NCBI GenBank assembly: GCA_017849455.1
Contig: JAFIGX010000022.1
Coordinates: forward strand, 558,001 to 622,000
Source: Pseudobacter sp.
GTDB taxonomy: Bacteria > Bacteroidota > Bacteroidia > Chitinophagales > Chitinophagaceae
Direction of reading: 5' to 3'
Length of the DNA: 64,000 nt
Below are positions 8,406 to 17,720 of this stretch, one piece after another (position 1 is the first letter of the stretch; each line of letters starts with the position of its first letter). The notes under the pieces are model-generated. The model did no database searches. It was given only the letters and a program-made list of their open reading frames with translations, and was not told the DNA's origin. A program made the translations under genes and the position numbers.

Positions 8406-9260
8406 TCAGATCAGTTTCGCTTTCAGGCTCAGGTCGAGGCTCCGGGCCTGGTGGACCAGGGCCCCTACGCTCACATAATCCACACCGGTGCGGGCATAGT
8501 CCTGGATATTATCAAGATGGATGCCGCCGCTGGCTTCCGTTTCCATTTTACCGCCTATGATGATCAATGCCTGTTCCAGTTGAGCGGGCGTGAAGTTGTC
8601 GAGCATGATGCGGTCTACCTTGCCATAAGCCACTATGCGCTTTACTTCATCGAGGTTTCTCGTTTCCACTTCAATCTTTAATCCTGGTTTCACCTCCTGC
8701 ACATATTGCCAGGCCCGGCCGATGGCCTTTTCCAACCCACCTGCATAATCGATATGGTTGTCTTTGAGCATGATCATATCGTAGAGGCCCATACGATGAT
8801 TATATCCTCCCCCGATCCGTACGGCCTCCTTTTCGAGCAGCCGGAAATTGGGAGTGGTTTTCCTCGTATCGAGCACCTTTGTTCTAAACCCTTTCAGTTT
8901 GTCTGAATATTGACGGGTAAGGGTAGCGATACCGCTCATCCGCTGCATGCAGTTGAGCACAAGCCTTTCGCATTCCAGGATGGTATGTACGGTGGCATTT
9001 ACTTCAAAAGCCGTTTCTCCAGCCTTCATGGTATCACCATCCTTTTTAAAAGCAGTAAACTGAACAGAGGGTTGTTTGTAACGAAAGATCGTTTCTGCTA
9101 CCGCTATTCCGGCCAGCACACCATCCTGTTTGATCTTTAAAATGGCCTTGCCGGCAGCATCGGGTGGAATGGCCGATAAAGTGGAATGGTCCCCATCGCC
9201 TATATCTTCTTTCAGGGCATTCCTGATAAGCCATTGTAATTGTTCGTCGAAAGAAAGCAT
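8406..9260 (-). CDS. nadC: Nicotinate-nucleotide pyrophosphorylase (carboxylating), QPRTase
   Basis: 284 residues from the chosen ATG, the usual length. Key motifs are ALKEDIGDGDHST, LNCMQRMSGIATLT, DTRKTTPNFRLLEKEAVRIG, HRMGLYDMIMLKDNH, IEVETRNLDE and EASGGIHLDNI. The enzyme turns quinolinate and PRPP into nicotinate mononucleotide in NAD synthesis. The frame continues 46 codons upstream to 9398, but that part has no family similarity and MLSFDEQLQWLIRN is the normal start. nadA and nadB are not in the window. Confidence 0.95.
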   Translation of the reverse strand: MLSFDEQLQWLIRNALKEDIGDGDHSTLSAIPPDAAGKAILKIKQDGVLAGIAVAETIFRYKQPSVQFTAFKKDGDTMKAGETAFEVNATVHTILECERLVLNCMQRMSGIATLTRQYSDKLKGFRTKVLDTRKTTPNFRLLEKEAVRIGGGYNHRMGLYDMIMLKDNHIDYAGGLEKAIGRAWQYVQEVKPGLKIEVETRNLDEVKRIVAYGKVDRIMLDNFTPAQLEQALIIIGGKMETEASGGIHLDNIQDYARTGVDYVSVGALVHQARSLDLSLKAKLI

Positions 9261-9419
9261 GTCTGAACCGGGATTGATGGGATGAATGGAATTGATAAGA
9301 AAGGTTGCTGATAATTGAACGGCGTAAATGTAATATTTTTCCATCATCTTTTCCGAGAGCCGGCAACAGCGGCGAACTATCCCACAAATCCTTTTCATCC
9401 CATCAATCCCGGTTCAGGC

Positions 9420-9449
9420 AAAAAAAGGCCCCGGCGAATGCCGGGGCCT
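9420..9449 (-). terminator. Rho-independent terminator of the DUF4783 gene
   Basis: ggccccggc (9427-9435) pairs with gccggggcc (9440-9448) around a gaat loop. On the minus strand a run of seven T follows. It sits about 40 bases after the DUF4783 stop and separates that gene from nadC. Confidence 0.9.
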
Positions 9450-9490
9450 CCCTTCGTTTCCAGGGAAAGTAAGATCGATGGTTAATTTTT

Positions 9491-9886
9491 TTACTCGGTC
9501 AGTTGTTCAAAACCCAGTTCCTGCACAACCTGCTGGTCGCCCTTCTGCTTCATGAAAAACTTGGTCCTGAAATTACCATTCTTGGTTTGCAATGTACCAA
9601 TACAGAACTGGGAACCATTTTGTTCACCTTTGTGTTTGACCTGGAAATTCTTCACTCCATTGTTGGCAAAGAAATCTTTCAATATGATCTCGGCCTGGCT
9701 CTTGCTATAGTTATCGGTTTTGCCTGGAAGGGATATTTCAACACGGCTGTCAAAATATTTCGATAATTCACTGGCATTACCACTACGCATAGCAGCGACC
9801 ACATCATCGATCGAATAATAGTACGGAGTAAAGGATACCAGGAATAGCGATAAGGCGATGGTCGCGAATCCCAGATACTTTTTCAT
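9491..9886 (-). CDS. Secreted DUF4783 protein
   Basis: 131 residues with an N-terminal signal peptide (MKKYLGFATIALSLFLVSF, no lipobox Cys). The mature part (YSIDDVVAAMRSGNASELSK, ISLPGKTDNYSKSQAEIILK, GVKNFQVKHKGEQNGSQF) matches the NTF2-like DUF4783 family found in Bacteroidota. Function is unknown; the protein is probably periplasmic. It is a single gene with a strong terminator before nadC and diverges from gpmI. Confidence 0.85.
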   Translation of the reverse strand: MKKYLGFATIALSLFLVSFTPYYYSIDDVVAAMRSGNASELSKYFDSRVEISLPGKTDNYSKSQAEIILKDFFANNGVKNFQVKHKGEQNGSQFCIGTLQTKNGNFRTKFFMKQKGDQQVVQELGFEQLTE

Positions 9887-9976
9887 AAGTCACAAAATTT
9901 ATTTCGGTTAAAAAGGGGCTAAAAACATGCCAAAGTAAGAATACGTTGAAAAATTACCAACAAGAACCTAATCCAT

Positions 9977-9984
9977 TACCTTTG
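9977..9984 (+). promoter_or_regulatory. -7 promoter box (TACCTTTG) for gpmI
   Basis: Exact TAnnTTTG match 39 bases upstream of the gpmI ATG at 10024. It lies inside an upstream extension of the gpmI reading frame, which supports the later start. Confidence 0.55.
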
Positions 9985-10023
9985 TGTACTTTAGCAACAA
10001 AGCTAACACAATCATTTTGTTAT

Positions 10024-11550
10024 ATGACAAACAAGAAAGCAATACTGGTCATTATGGACGGCTGGGGCCTCGGAAAGGTAAAATCGTCAGATGCCATTCA
10101 GCATGCGCATGCTCCGTTTGTAAGCTCTTTGTATTCGAAATATCCGAATACTACCTTGATCACTTGCGGAGAACTGGTAGGACTGCCGGATGGACAGATG
10201 GGCAACAGTGAAGTAGGCCATCTCAATCTCGGCGCCGGCCGCATCGTATACCAGGAACTCCAGCGTATCAACGTAGCCGTGCGCGATGGGTCTCTTGCCC
10301 GCAATGAAGTATTGCTGCAGTCCATCCGTTATGCGATTGCCCATCAAAAACCCCTGCACCTGCTGGGGCTCGTAAGCGATGGCGGCGTGCATTCCCATAT
10401 CGATCATCTCAAAGCCCTTGTTTCCATTTGCAAACAGGAAGGTCTGAACGATGTGTTCATCCATGCATTCACCGATGGCCGTGATACCGACCCTAAGAGC
10501 GGTCTGGGTTTCATCACCAGCCTGCAGCAACACCTCGACGCCACCACAGGAAAAATCGCCACGGTGAGCGGACGTTATTACGCCATGGACCGTGATAAGC
10601 GCTGGGAAAGGGTGCAGCTCGCCTACGATGCCCTGGTGAAAGGCACGGGTGAATCAGCCACCAGCGCTATCGAAGCCATTAAACAATCTTACGCGCACAA
10701 TACCACCGATGAGTTCATCAAACCCACAGTGATCAAAGGAAAGGACGGACAACCACTGGCCACCATCAAGGACGGCGACGTGGCCATCTGCTTCAACTTC
10801 AGGACCGACCGGTGCCGGGAGATCACCGAAGTGCTCACACAAGCCGATCACCCTGACCAGGGGATGAAAAAATTATCCCTGCACTATACCACCATGACGG
10901 AATACGACAAGACATTCAAGAACGTCCATATCATCTTCGAGAACGACAACCTGAACAATACGATCGGCGAAGTATTGGAGCAGCAGGGAAAACAACAGAT
11001 ACGCATAGCCGAAACCGAAAAATATCCCCACGTCACTTTTTTCTTCAGCGGCGGCAGGGAAAATCCTTTCAATGGCGAGCGCCGCATCATGGTCCCTTCA
11101 CCCAAAGTGGCTACGTATGATCTGCAGCCGGAAATGAGCGCTATCGGGGTAACGGATGCCATCATTCCCGAGATCGAAAAGGGATCGGCCGATTTTATCT
11201 GCCTCAATTATGCCAATGCCGACATGGTAGGGCACACAGGCGTTTGGGAAGCGGCTATCAAAGCCGTTGAAACGGTCGATAAATGCGTGGAGCGGGTAGT
11301 GACGGCCGCCCTGGCGCATGGCTATACCGTTTTCCTCACGGCCGACCATGGCAATGCCGATTACATGATCAATGAGGATGGCAGCCCGAATACCGCCCAT
11401 ACGCTCAATCCAGTGCCATTTTTTATTATAGATAAAGAATGGAAAGGCACGGTAAAAGCAGGTAAACTGGGCGATATGGCCCCCACCATCCTTACCATGA
11501 TGCAGTTGCCCATACCCCCGGAAATGACCGGCGAGATACTGATAAAATAG
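10024..11550 (+). CDS. gpmI: 2,3-bisphosphoglycerate-independent phosphoglycerate mutase
   Basis: 508 residues, normal for the Mn-dependent family. MTNKKAILVIMDGWGLGK opens the alkaline-phosphatase-like domain; GQMGNSEVGHLNLGAGR carries the catalytic Ser. The phosphotransferase domain shows HAFTDGRDTDPKSG and SGRYYAMDRDKRWER, and the metal site returns near the C-terminus as NADMVGHTG and LTADHGNADYM. It interconverts 3- and 2-phosphoglycerate in glycolysis and gluconeogenesis. An in-frame upstream ATG (9946) would precede the -7 box, so ATG 10024 is preferred. Confidence 0.96.
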   Translation: MTNKKAILVIMDGWGLGKVKSSDAIQHAHAPFVSSLYSKYPNTTLITCGELVGLPDGQMGNSEVGHLNLGAGRIVYQELQRINVAVRDGSLARNEVLLQSIRYAIAHQKPLHLLGLVSDGGVHSHIDHLKALVSICKQEGLNDVFIHAFTDGRDTDPKSGLGFITSLQQHLDATTGKIATVSGRYYAMDRDKRWERVQLAYDALVKGTGESATSAIEAIKQSYAHNTTDEFIKPTVIKGKDGQPLATIKDGDVAICFNFRTDRCREITEVLTQADHPDQGMKKLSLHYTTMTEYDKTFKNVHIIFENDNLNNTIGEVLEQQGKQQIRIAETEKYPHVTFFFSGGRENPFNGERRIMVPSPKVATYDLQPEMSAIGVTDAIIPEIEKGSADFICLNYANADMVGHTGVWEAAIKAVETVDKCVERVVTAALAHGYTVFLTADHGNADYMINEDGSPNTAHTLNPVPFFIIDKEWKGTVKAGKLGDMAPTILTMMQLPIPPEMTGEILIK

Positions 11551-11657
11551 TGGCATTCCCAACATCTTTTTTATTGTGCGCTAAGGTATTTTTTTAGGCG
11601 CCGCGCAGCTTTTACTGCCAAAAATTGTCTAAATTACAGGGCAACCAAACGGTTAAT

Positions 11658-12245
11658 ATGACCGAAGAAGCCATACTTCAAGGCTGTTTACGTAATAACA
11701 CGACTGCCCAGCGGGAATTATACCAACGGTATAGCCCGAAAATGTTGTCTGTTTGTTACAGGTTTGCCCACAAGCGGGAAGATGCAGAGGATATGTTGCA
11801 GGAAGGTTTCATTAAAGTGTTCTCCCAGATACACACCTTCCAGAATAAAGGAGCTTTTGAAGGATGGATAAGAAGGATCATGGTCCATACCTGCATCAAC
11901 CATTTGAAGAAAAACAAGAAGTTCAATGAGAGCGTAGACATTATCCATGCTACCGGCGTTCAGGTGAGGGAAGAATCAGTGCCCTCGATCGTGCAGGCCA
12001 AGCAGGTAGTGGAATGTATTCGTCTCTTACCAATAGGATACCGCACCGTGCTGAACCTCTATGCAATTGAAGGCTACTCTCACAAAGAGATCGCCGAAAT
12101 GCTCGACATAGAGGAAAGCACCAGCCGGTCGCAGTACACACGCGCTAAACAAATGCTGGAAGATATTCTCATCAAGAAGAAGATCATCCAGAAACCGAAA
12201 GAGAGAATTACGTGGCTGGGACTGGGCATGACCGGCGGCCACTAG
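11658..12245 (+). CDS. ECF-type RNA polymerase sigma-70 factor
   Basis: 195 residues from ATG 11658. Region 2 is visible as LYQRYSPKMLSVCYRFAHK with the acidic EDAEDMLQEGFIKVF, followed by GAFEGWIRRIMVHTCINHLK. Region 4 follows as LPIGYRTVLNLYAIEGYSHK and EIAEMLDIEESTSRSQYTRA, a clear helix-turn-helix. The next gene, 78 bases downstream on the same strand, has a short cytosolic N-terminus and one membrane anchor, so it may hold or sense this sigma factor (inference). No separate FecR-type anti-sigma gene is seen. Confidence 0.92.
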   Translation: MTEEAILQGCLRNNTTAQRELYQRYSPKMLSVCYRFAHKREDAEDMLQEGFIKVFSQIHTFQNKGAFEGWIRRIMVHTCINHLKKNKKFNESVDIIHATGVQVREESVPSIVQAKQVVECIRLLPIGYRTVLNLYAIEGYSHKEIAEMLDIEESTSRSQYTRAKQMLEDILIKKKIIQKPKERITWLGLGMTGGH

Positions 12246-12323
12246 GCAACGAACAGGTACCGTGAAAAGATACAAGCCGATCCAAACCTTTGAAAACAAT
12301 CCCGTACAAACACTAACGATATT

Positions 12324-13814
12324 ATGGAGCGCGGTTTTTATAATGAAGATTTCGAGCAACTGATCAAGCAAAAAGCTGACCAATATAAAATGTATCCCTC
12401 AGACAATGTCTGGAAGGGAATACATCGCAGTTTGCACACGCGCAGAAAATGGTATTGGCTTGGATTTCTGCTGTTCCTCGCCGGTGTGGGTTATTATATG
12501 ATGGTTGAATTGATGACACCCGGCGCAAAGAAAACTGCCGACAAGCTCAATCCTGCTCCCCTGCCCAGTATTACCGCCAACACCCAAAAGACCGAAAAAG
12601 CCATCATCGTACCTTTCTCCACTCCTACCCGTTCCAGCAGTTCAGTGTCTCACCCATCCACTGCCAGCTATGGCCCTTCACTGCTCAATCCTGAGGGAGC
12701 CTACCATCCCGGGAATGTCCTCCTGGCCTCAGAGCCTGCACTGGATATTGCTCACAATGATGCTGGTTCAGTCATATCCAAAGAAACACCTGTGTCTGAA
12801 CAAACCAGTTCCCTGAAAAAAATTGTTCCGCTTACCACTCTCGGCAAGCATCTCACCGCTATTGCTACAGGCAACGACCGATACCCGCTACTGAATAATA
12901 TCATCGAGACTGATAATGATGCAACGGATGATGGCGCTACCGGAAAGACCGCATTGCCAGGCTCCGCCTCCCAGGCCGTCCTGCTTAAAAAAGAATTGGC
13001 TAACGATGGCAGCGCAGAGGATATGAAAAGGATCAACTGGCTGCAGGAAAATGCCATATACAACCTTACTCCGCCTCCTATGCGGCGGGTGAGCTGGATG
13101 CTGGCCTTTTCGCCTACCATGAACTACCGCAAGCTGATGGCTAACAGCTATGGATATGTGAGCGTGAAGAATGTTCCCGTTGCCATGAATACCGAGATCG
13201 ATCCAGACAAACTGGTGAACCATAAACCAGCCCTCGGATTCGAAATAGGCACTCATATCCTGTACGCCCTGAACAGCAATATCCGCATCAGGGCCGGATT
13301 ACAGTTCAATTATTCCAGGTACGATATCCAGGCTTATACCACATCCACCCCCGACCAGGCGACCATCGCACTCGATTATGTTGGCCGCCACGGGCGCAAC
13401 GAACGCACCAGCCTCACTAATGTGAGGAATATCGGAGGCGATGATGTGGAGAACCTGCGCAACCAGTATTTCCAGTTGAGCTCGCCTGTAGGGCTCGAGC
13501 TCCGGCTGCTCGGCAATGAGAAACTGCAATTGAATATAGCCGGCACCATCCAGCCCACCTACCTGCTGAACAGGAACACCTACCTGATCACGACCGATTA
13601 CAAGAACTATACGCATGATCCATCCCTCGTGAGGAGATGGAATGTGAATACAGGAGCCGAATTGTTCATATCGTATAAAACGGGCGACCTGAGATGGCAT
13701 GTTGGCCCGCAATTCCGCTATCAACTGTTTTCCAGTTACGTTAAAGAATATCCTATCCGCGAATACCTGATGGAATACGGTATCAAGATAGGAGTAGCCA
13801 AAACTATCCGCTGA
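12324..13814 (+). CDS. Membrane-anchored protein with C-terminal beta-barrel-like domain, paired with ECF sigma
   Basis: 496 residues in three parts. Residues 1-42 are charged and cytosolic-looking (FEQLIKQKADQYKMYPSDNV). One hydrophobic helix spans about 43-61 (WYWLGFLLFLAGVGYYMMV). A long Ser/Thr/Pro-rich linker runs to about residue 250. The C-terminal part has alternating aromatic/polar strands (VSWMLAFSPTMNYRKLM, IRIRAGLQFNYSRYDI, LRWHVGPQFRYQLFSSYV) like an outer-membrane beta-barrel. The first part resembles anti-sigma N-termini only in layout. The combination of an inner-membrane-type anchor and a barrel is odd. Transmembrane signalling with the upstream ECF factor is inference. Confidence 0.65.
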   Translation: MERGFYNEDFEQLIKQKADQYKMYPSDNVWKGIHRSLHTRRKWYWLGFLLFLAGVGYYMMVELMTPGAKKTADKLNPAPLPSITANTQKTEKAIIVPFSTPTRSSSSVSHPSTASYGPSLLNPEGAYHPGNVLLASEPALDIAHNDAGSVISKETPVSEQTSSLKKIVPLTTLGKHLTAIATGNDRYPLLNNIIETDNDATDDGATGKTALPGSASQAVLLKKELANDGSAEDMKRINWLQENAIYNLTPPPMRRVSWMLAFSPTMNYRKLMANSYGYVSVKNVPVAMNTEIDPDKLVNHKPALGFEIGTHILYALNSNIRIRAGLQFNYSRYDIQAYTTSTPDQATIALDYVGRHGRNERTSLTNVRNIGGDDVENLRNQYFQLSSPVGLELRLLGNEKLQLNIAGTIQPTYLLNRNTYLITTDYKNYTHDPSLVRRWNVNTGAELFISYKTGDLRWHVGPQFRYQLFSSYVKEYPIREYLMEYGIKIGVAKTIR

Positions 13815-13836
13815 GATGGTTAACTCGCAAACGAGA

Positions 13837-13872
13837 AAAAGCCGCTGTACGAGGTTCTCGGCGGCTTTTTTT
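13837..13872 (+). terminator. Rho-independent terminator
   Basis: aaaagccgc (13837-13845) pairs with gcggctttt (13861-13869); the loop region can itself form cgag/ctcg pairs. A T run follows. It lies about 20 bases after the stop of the barrel-anchor gene. Confidence 0.85.
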
Positions 13873-13901
13873 ATTGCCTGATAATTTTTTATATTTATCG
13901 G

Positions 13902-14510
13902 ATGAACAGATACTTCCTCCCGGCGGCTGTTTTATTATTCAGCATCCTCTCCTGTAAAGAAAAAACCAAACCGGCCATTGCGCCGGCAACAGAAAAACCT
14001 TCCACGGAAAAGATCATCTCCTACCTGCCCGTACCTGACCTGGTCCACGACGATATCAGGAAGGTGGATTCCTTTGCAGGTGGCATCCTTAAAAAAACAA
14101 CCGTCGATGGTAAAAAGGATTCAGTATACATTTCCCTCAAAGATTTCCATCAACTGGTAACTCCCTTACTGCCGGCCGAACTGGATTCCGTCAGCTTCAG
14201 GGAACATTTCACCGAGACCTCACTGATGGACCAATCCACCCGCCTGCTTAATTTCATCTATACTGCCAAAGACACAACACCGCAGATCCGCAAAGTGATC
14301 GTGTATATAGCGCCTGCCCTTACGGTCGACAAAGTAGATATGATCTATATGGAGAAGGAGTTCACGGAAGGCGATACATTCGTACAGCAGAAGCAGACCT
14401 GGAAAACGGGACAGTACTTTTCTGTCATCACCATCCGCCAGCCCAAACAGGGCAAGGCTTCCACCGCGTTACTGAAACTGATCTGGGACCCGCTGCATTT
14501 CGGCGATTGA
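13902..14510 (+). CDS. Lipoprotein of unknown function
   Basis: 202 residues. The N-terminus MNRYFLPAAVLLFSILSCKE has a textbook lipobox (ILSC), so the protein is probably lipidated. The mature part is about 180 residues, mixed alpha/beta, with no Cys and no motif I recognise (DLVHDDIRKVDSFAGGILKK, IRKVIVYIAPALTVDKVDMI). It lies between a terminator and uvrC, whose start follows 25 bases later, so the two may share a transcript. Confidence 0.75.
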   Translation: MNRYFLPAAVLLFSILSCKEKTKPAIAPATEKPSTEKIISYLPVPDLVHDDIRKVDSFAGGILKKTTVDGKKDSVYISLKDFHQLVTPLLPAELDSVSFREHFTETSLMDQSTRLLNFIYTAKDTTPQIRKVIVYIAPALTVDKVDMIYMEKEFTEGDTFVQQKQTWKTGQYFSVITIRQPKQGKASTALLKLIWDPLHFGD

Positions 14511-14522
14511 GGCAAGAGTTCG

Positions 14523-14530
14523 TAAATTTG
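14523..14530 (+). promoter_or_regulatory. Possible -7 box (TAAATTTG) close to the uvrC start
   Basis: Exact TAnnTTTG match only 5 bases before the uvrC ATG, so a transcript from it would be almost leaderless. No good -33 element; could be chance. Confidence 0.3.
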
Positions 14531-14535
14531 GCTCC

Positions 14536-16368
14536 ATGACTTCCCAGGAGTTCCAGCAAATTGCACATACCATACCTGTCGATCCGGGTATTTATAAATA
14601 TTACGACGACCGGAATACCCTGCTGTACGTAGGCAAAGCCAAGAGCCTGCGGAAAAGGGTAAGCTCTTATTTCATCAAGACCTTTACTTCCTACAAAACA
14701 TACGAGCTTGTTCAGCGGATCAGGCGGATCGAGTTCACGATCGTGGATTCGGAACAGGACGCCTTCCTGCTGGAGAACTCACTCATCAAACAATTCCAGC
14801 CACGATATAATATCAATCTAAAAGACGATAAGTCTTACCCCTATATCGTTATCAAAAAAGAACCCTTCCCCCGTGTCTTTCTTACCCGCCGGAAGATCGA
14901 AGATGGATCGGAGTACCTGGGCCCCTTCACATCGGTGGCCAAAGTACGGGAGCTGCTGAACTTCGTGCGGGCCAATATCCAGCTCCGCACCTGCAAACTG
15001 AACCTGACAGAGAGCAATATTCGTAAAAACAAATTCAAGGTCTGCCTGGAATACCACCTGGGCAATTGCAAAGGGCCCTGCGAGGGATTGCAAACGGCCG
15101 AAGACTACCAGGCGGGCCTGCTTCAACTCAAGAATATCCTGAAAGGGAACCTCACACCCGTGATCCAGCATTTCAAAACGGAAATGAGGGCCGCTGCCGA
15201 AAAAATGGCTTATGAAAAAGCAGAGATCATCCGCAAAAAGATCGAACACCTGGAACAATACCAGGCCAGGTCGGTGATCATCACCAACAAGCTCTCCAAT
15301 GTGGATGCCTTCTCCCTGCTCCGGGATAATGACCAGGCTTATGTAAACTATCTCATGGTACAGAACGGCACCATCGTACAGACCCATACTTCGCAGTTGG
15401 AAACGCATCTCGACGAAACGGACGAAGAGATCCTCGCCTTTGCCATCGGACAGTTGCGCACCACCTTCAATAGTTTATCGACAGAGATCGTGGCGCCCTT
15501 TCCTATCGAATATGATGAACCGGGCGTGATCATCACCATCCCGAAAGGAGGCGATAAAAAGAAACTGCTCGACCTCTCGGAAAAGAACGTGAACTATTTC
15601 CGTGAAGAGATCAACAAGAAAAAGATCCTGAAGCTGGAAGGGAAAGATGATATGGAACGGAAGAAAGTGTTGTACCAATTGCAGGATGATCTGCAATTAC
15701 CGGAATTGCCGGCACACATCGAGTGCTTCGATAACTCCAATTTCCAGGGAAGCTTTCCCGTATCGGCCATGGTCTGCTTCAGGGATGGAGTACCCAGTAA
15801 AAAAGATTATCGTCATTTCAACGTAAAAACCGTCCAGGGCATCAATGATTTCGCCACGATGAAAGAAGTCGTGTACAGGCGTTACAAGCGATTGTTCGAT
15901 GAACAGGAGCCATTTCCGCAGCTCGTGATCATCGACGGAGGAAAAGGTCAATTGGGCGCCGCGCTCGAAAGCATCGAGGCATTGGGATTGCAGGGAAGGA
16001 TGACTGTGGTGGGATTGGCGAAGAATGAGGAAGAGATCTTTTTTCCCGGCGACCAGGAATCGGTGAAACTTCCCTACAACAGCGAGAGCCTGAAACTGAT
16101 CAGGCGCATCAGGGATGAAGTGCACCGCTTCGGTATTACCTTCCACCGAAAAAAACGCAGTCAGGGAACATTTAAGAACGAACTGGAACAGATAAAAGGT
16201 ATCGGTAAAAATACCGCCGACCAACTACTGAAAGAATACAGGTCTGTTAAACGCATCAGGGAGTTGGGAGAAGAGGAGATCGCAAAAACGGTGGGGGCTG
16301 CTAAAGCAAAGATCGTCTGGTCATATTTTCACCGGGAGAACGATACCGAGGGTGAAAGTACTGGTTGA
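14536..16368 (+). CDS. uvrC: Excinuclease ABC subunit C
   Basis: 610 residues, normal length. The N-terminal GIY-YIG nuclease reads PGIYKYYDDRNTLLYVGKAK, with YLGPFTSVAKVRELL next. The zinc-like Cys region appears as VCLEYHLGNCKGPCEGL. A UVR-type segment (MAYEKAEIIRKKIEHLEQYQ), then the RNase H-like nuclease domain (IECFDNSNFQG, LVIIDGGKGQLGAA) and C-terminal helix-hairpin-helix (LEQIKGIGKNTADQLLKEY) follow. It makes both incisions in nucleotide excision repair. uvrA and uvrB are not in the window. Confidence 0.97.
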   Translation: MTSQEFQQIAHTIPVDPGIYKYYDDRNTLLYVGKAKSLRKRVSSYFIKTFTSYKTYELVQRIRRIEFTIVDSEQDAFLLENSLIKQFQPRYNINLKDDKSYPYIVIKKEPFPRVFLTRRKIEDGSEYLGPFTSVAKVRELLNFVRANIQLRTCKLNLTESNIRKNKFKVCLEYHLGNCKGPCEGLQTAEDYQAGLLQLKNILKGNLTPVIQHFKTEMRAAAEKMAYEKAEIIRKKIEHLEQYQARSVIITNKLSNVDAFSLLRDNDQAYVNYLMVQNGTIVQTHTSQLETHLDETDEEILAFAIGQLRTTFNSLSTEIVAPFPIEYDEPGVIITIPKGGDKKKLLDLSEKNVNYFREEINKKKILKLEGKDDMERKKVLYQLQDDLQLPELPAHIECFDNSNFQGSFPVSAMVCFRDGVPSKKDYRHFNVKTVQGINDFATMKEVVYRRYKRLFDEQEPFPQLVIIDGGKGQLGAALESIEALGLQGRMTVVGLAKNEEEIFFPGDQESVKLPYNSESLKLIRRIRDEVHRFGITFHRKKRSQGTFKNELEQIKGIGKNTADQLLKEYRSVKRIRELGEEEIAKTVGAAKAKIVWSYFHRENDTEGESTG

Positions 16369-16412
16369 AAACCACCTATGCTGCAGGAGTTCTTTCAGGA
16401 AAAGTATAAAAT

Positions 16413-16449
16413 AAAAAAGGGGCCCGGATAGACATCCAGCCCCGTTTTT
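16413..16449 (+). terminator. Terminator-like hairpin after uvrC
   Basis: ggggc (16419-16423) pairs with gcccc (16439-16443), flanked by an A run on the left and, after one bulged G, a T run on the right. It lies about 50 bases after the uvrC stop. Confidence 0.6.
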
Positions 16450-16604
16450 AAAATCCAATATCCTATGAAAAACCAGTGTAAAAATAATGAATCGGTACCA
16501 CAAAACAATACCCGTATATGGGTATTTTGAAAAAAATATTAATGTTGGCACGCCAGAATTGCATTCAGTTTTAATATGTTATACATGATCTTGCTCCAAA
16601 AAAG

Positions 16605-16632
16605 AGAGGCATCGTATTTCTACGATGCCTCT
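16605..16632 (-). terminator. Terminator of the gldKLMN unit
   Basis: agaggcatcgta (16605-16616) and tacgatgcctct (16621-16632) are perfect reverse complements around a tttc loop. Read on the minus strand it is followed by a T-rich tail, about 20 bases after the gldN stop. The stretch 16450-16600 between this and the uvrC hairpin shows no gene. Confidence 0.85.
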
Positions 16633-16652
16633 TTATACATAAAAAGATTCGT

Positions 16653-17699
16653 TTAGTAAGACCAAAGGTCCTGTTCGTAATTGAAGATCTTTTCTTTCAC
16701 ATTATCTCCTTCGAGGAGGGCGAGGATCGGATCCTTAACATAACTACTGATGAACAGGTCGTTCGGGTTGTTGATGGTAGATTTGATGATACGGCTGGCG
16801 AACATGCGGCTTTCGAATAATTCTTCCCAGCTCATCCTTGCACCATAGTTGCGGCCATTGTACACTTCGTTTTTGGCGAAGATGGGGCGCAGATCGGGAT
16901 AGTACACCCAGAACACCGGAGATACTGCACGGAAGGATCCGTCATCGTTCAGGATGGTCTTCAGGGGTGCAATACCCAGGATCCTGGTGAAAAGCCTGGA
17001 AGCTTCTTTATCGAACACCACATCTTCCTTTATCCAGTAACGTTCTACTTTATCAGGATTGAACTCATCGATAATAGCAGTGTCTTTCATCAACCCTTTG
17101 GAACCATCGGGGTCATTCGTCAGGTCGGGTACCTGGATCAGTTTAGGTTTGCCTACCATGCCTTCTGCGATCTCTTTGAAAGTGATCGGTGTAGTGAAGC
17201 GGTCATCTTCCGGGGAGAAAGCCGTGATGCTGTCGTTCTTGATGGCATTCAGCAGGATCATGATGAAACGCTGGTTACCATGATCACCATCAGCCTTATA
17301 CGTAAATGGCAGGTTCATTTTTTCGTGTATATCGATCTCTCTCCACACACGCTGCATGTATACCGCATCATCTTCGCGAAGGTTCTCATAGGCCAGCGGG
17401 ATACGGTCTTTCACGAGGTTGCGCTCGATGGCGTTATCGTTACGGAGCGACTTCTTGATCGGTGGGATCTTCAGGTCTGCATCCGGTAGCACCATCTGCG
17501 GTTTAACGGTATCCTTCGGAGGGGTCAACGCCGCTGTGTTGGCAGCATTGTTGGTCCTGTTACTGGTGCCACCTTTTTTAGCGGTGGTCTTCCGTACCGT
17601 TTTACTCCTGTTGGGCTTTTTCGTCTGGGCATCTACCGTAGCAGTTCCCAATGCCAGCACTGTGAGCAACAGACACAATTTGATAATGCGGTTCTTCAT
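16653..17699 (-). CDS. gldN: Type IX secretion/gliding protein GldN (PorN)
   Basis: 348 residues with a signal peptide (MKNRIIKLCLLLTVLALGTA) cleaved near VDAQ. A basic, Ser/Thr-rich stretch of about 40 residues precedes the conserved GldN domain: DAVYMQRVWREIDIHEKMNL, FKEIAEGMVG, IKEDVVFDKEASRLFTRILG and VFWVYYPDLRPIFAKNEVYN. GldN/PorN is periplasmic and forms the periplasmic ring with lipoprotein GldK. It is the last gene of the gldKLMN run, 21 bases after gldM. Confidence 0.95.
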   Translation of the reverse strand: MKNRIIKLCLLLTVLALGTATVDAQTKKPNRSKTVRKTTAKKGGTSNRTNNAANTAALTPPKDTVKPQMVLPDADLKIPPIKKSLRNDNAIERNLVKDRIPLAYENLREDDAVYMQRVWREIDIHEKMNLPFTYKADGDHGNQRFIMILLNAIKNDSITAFSPEDDRFTTPITFKEIAEGMVGKPKLIQVPDLTNDPDGSKGLMKDTAIIDEFNPDKVERYWIKEDVVFDKEASRLFTRILGIAPLKTILNDDGSFRAVSPVFWVYYPDLRPIFAKNEVYNGRNYGARMSWEELFESRMFASRIIKSTINNPNDLFISSYVKDPILALLEGDNVKEKIFNYEQDLWSY

Positions 17700-17720
17700 T
17701 GTTCCCTATTTAAATAGTTG

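Noticed and set aside
9946..10023. In-frame upstream extension of gpmI
   Set aside because: It would contain the TACCTTTG box and has no family similarity; MTNKKAILVIMDGWG is the normal start.
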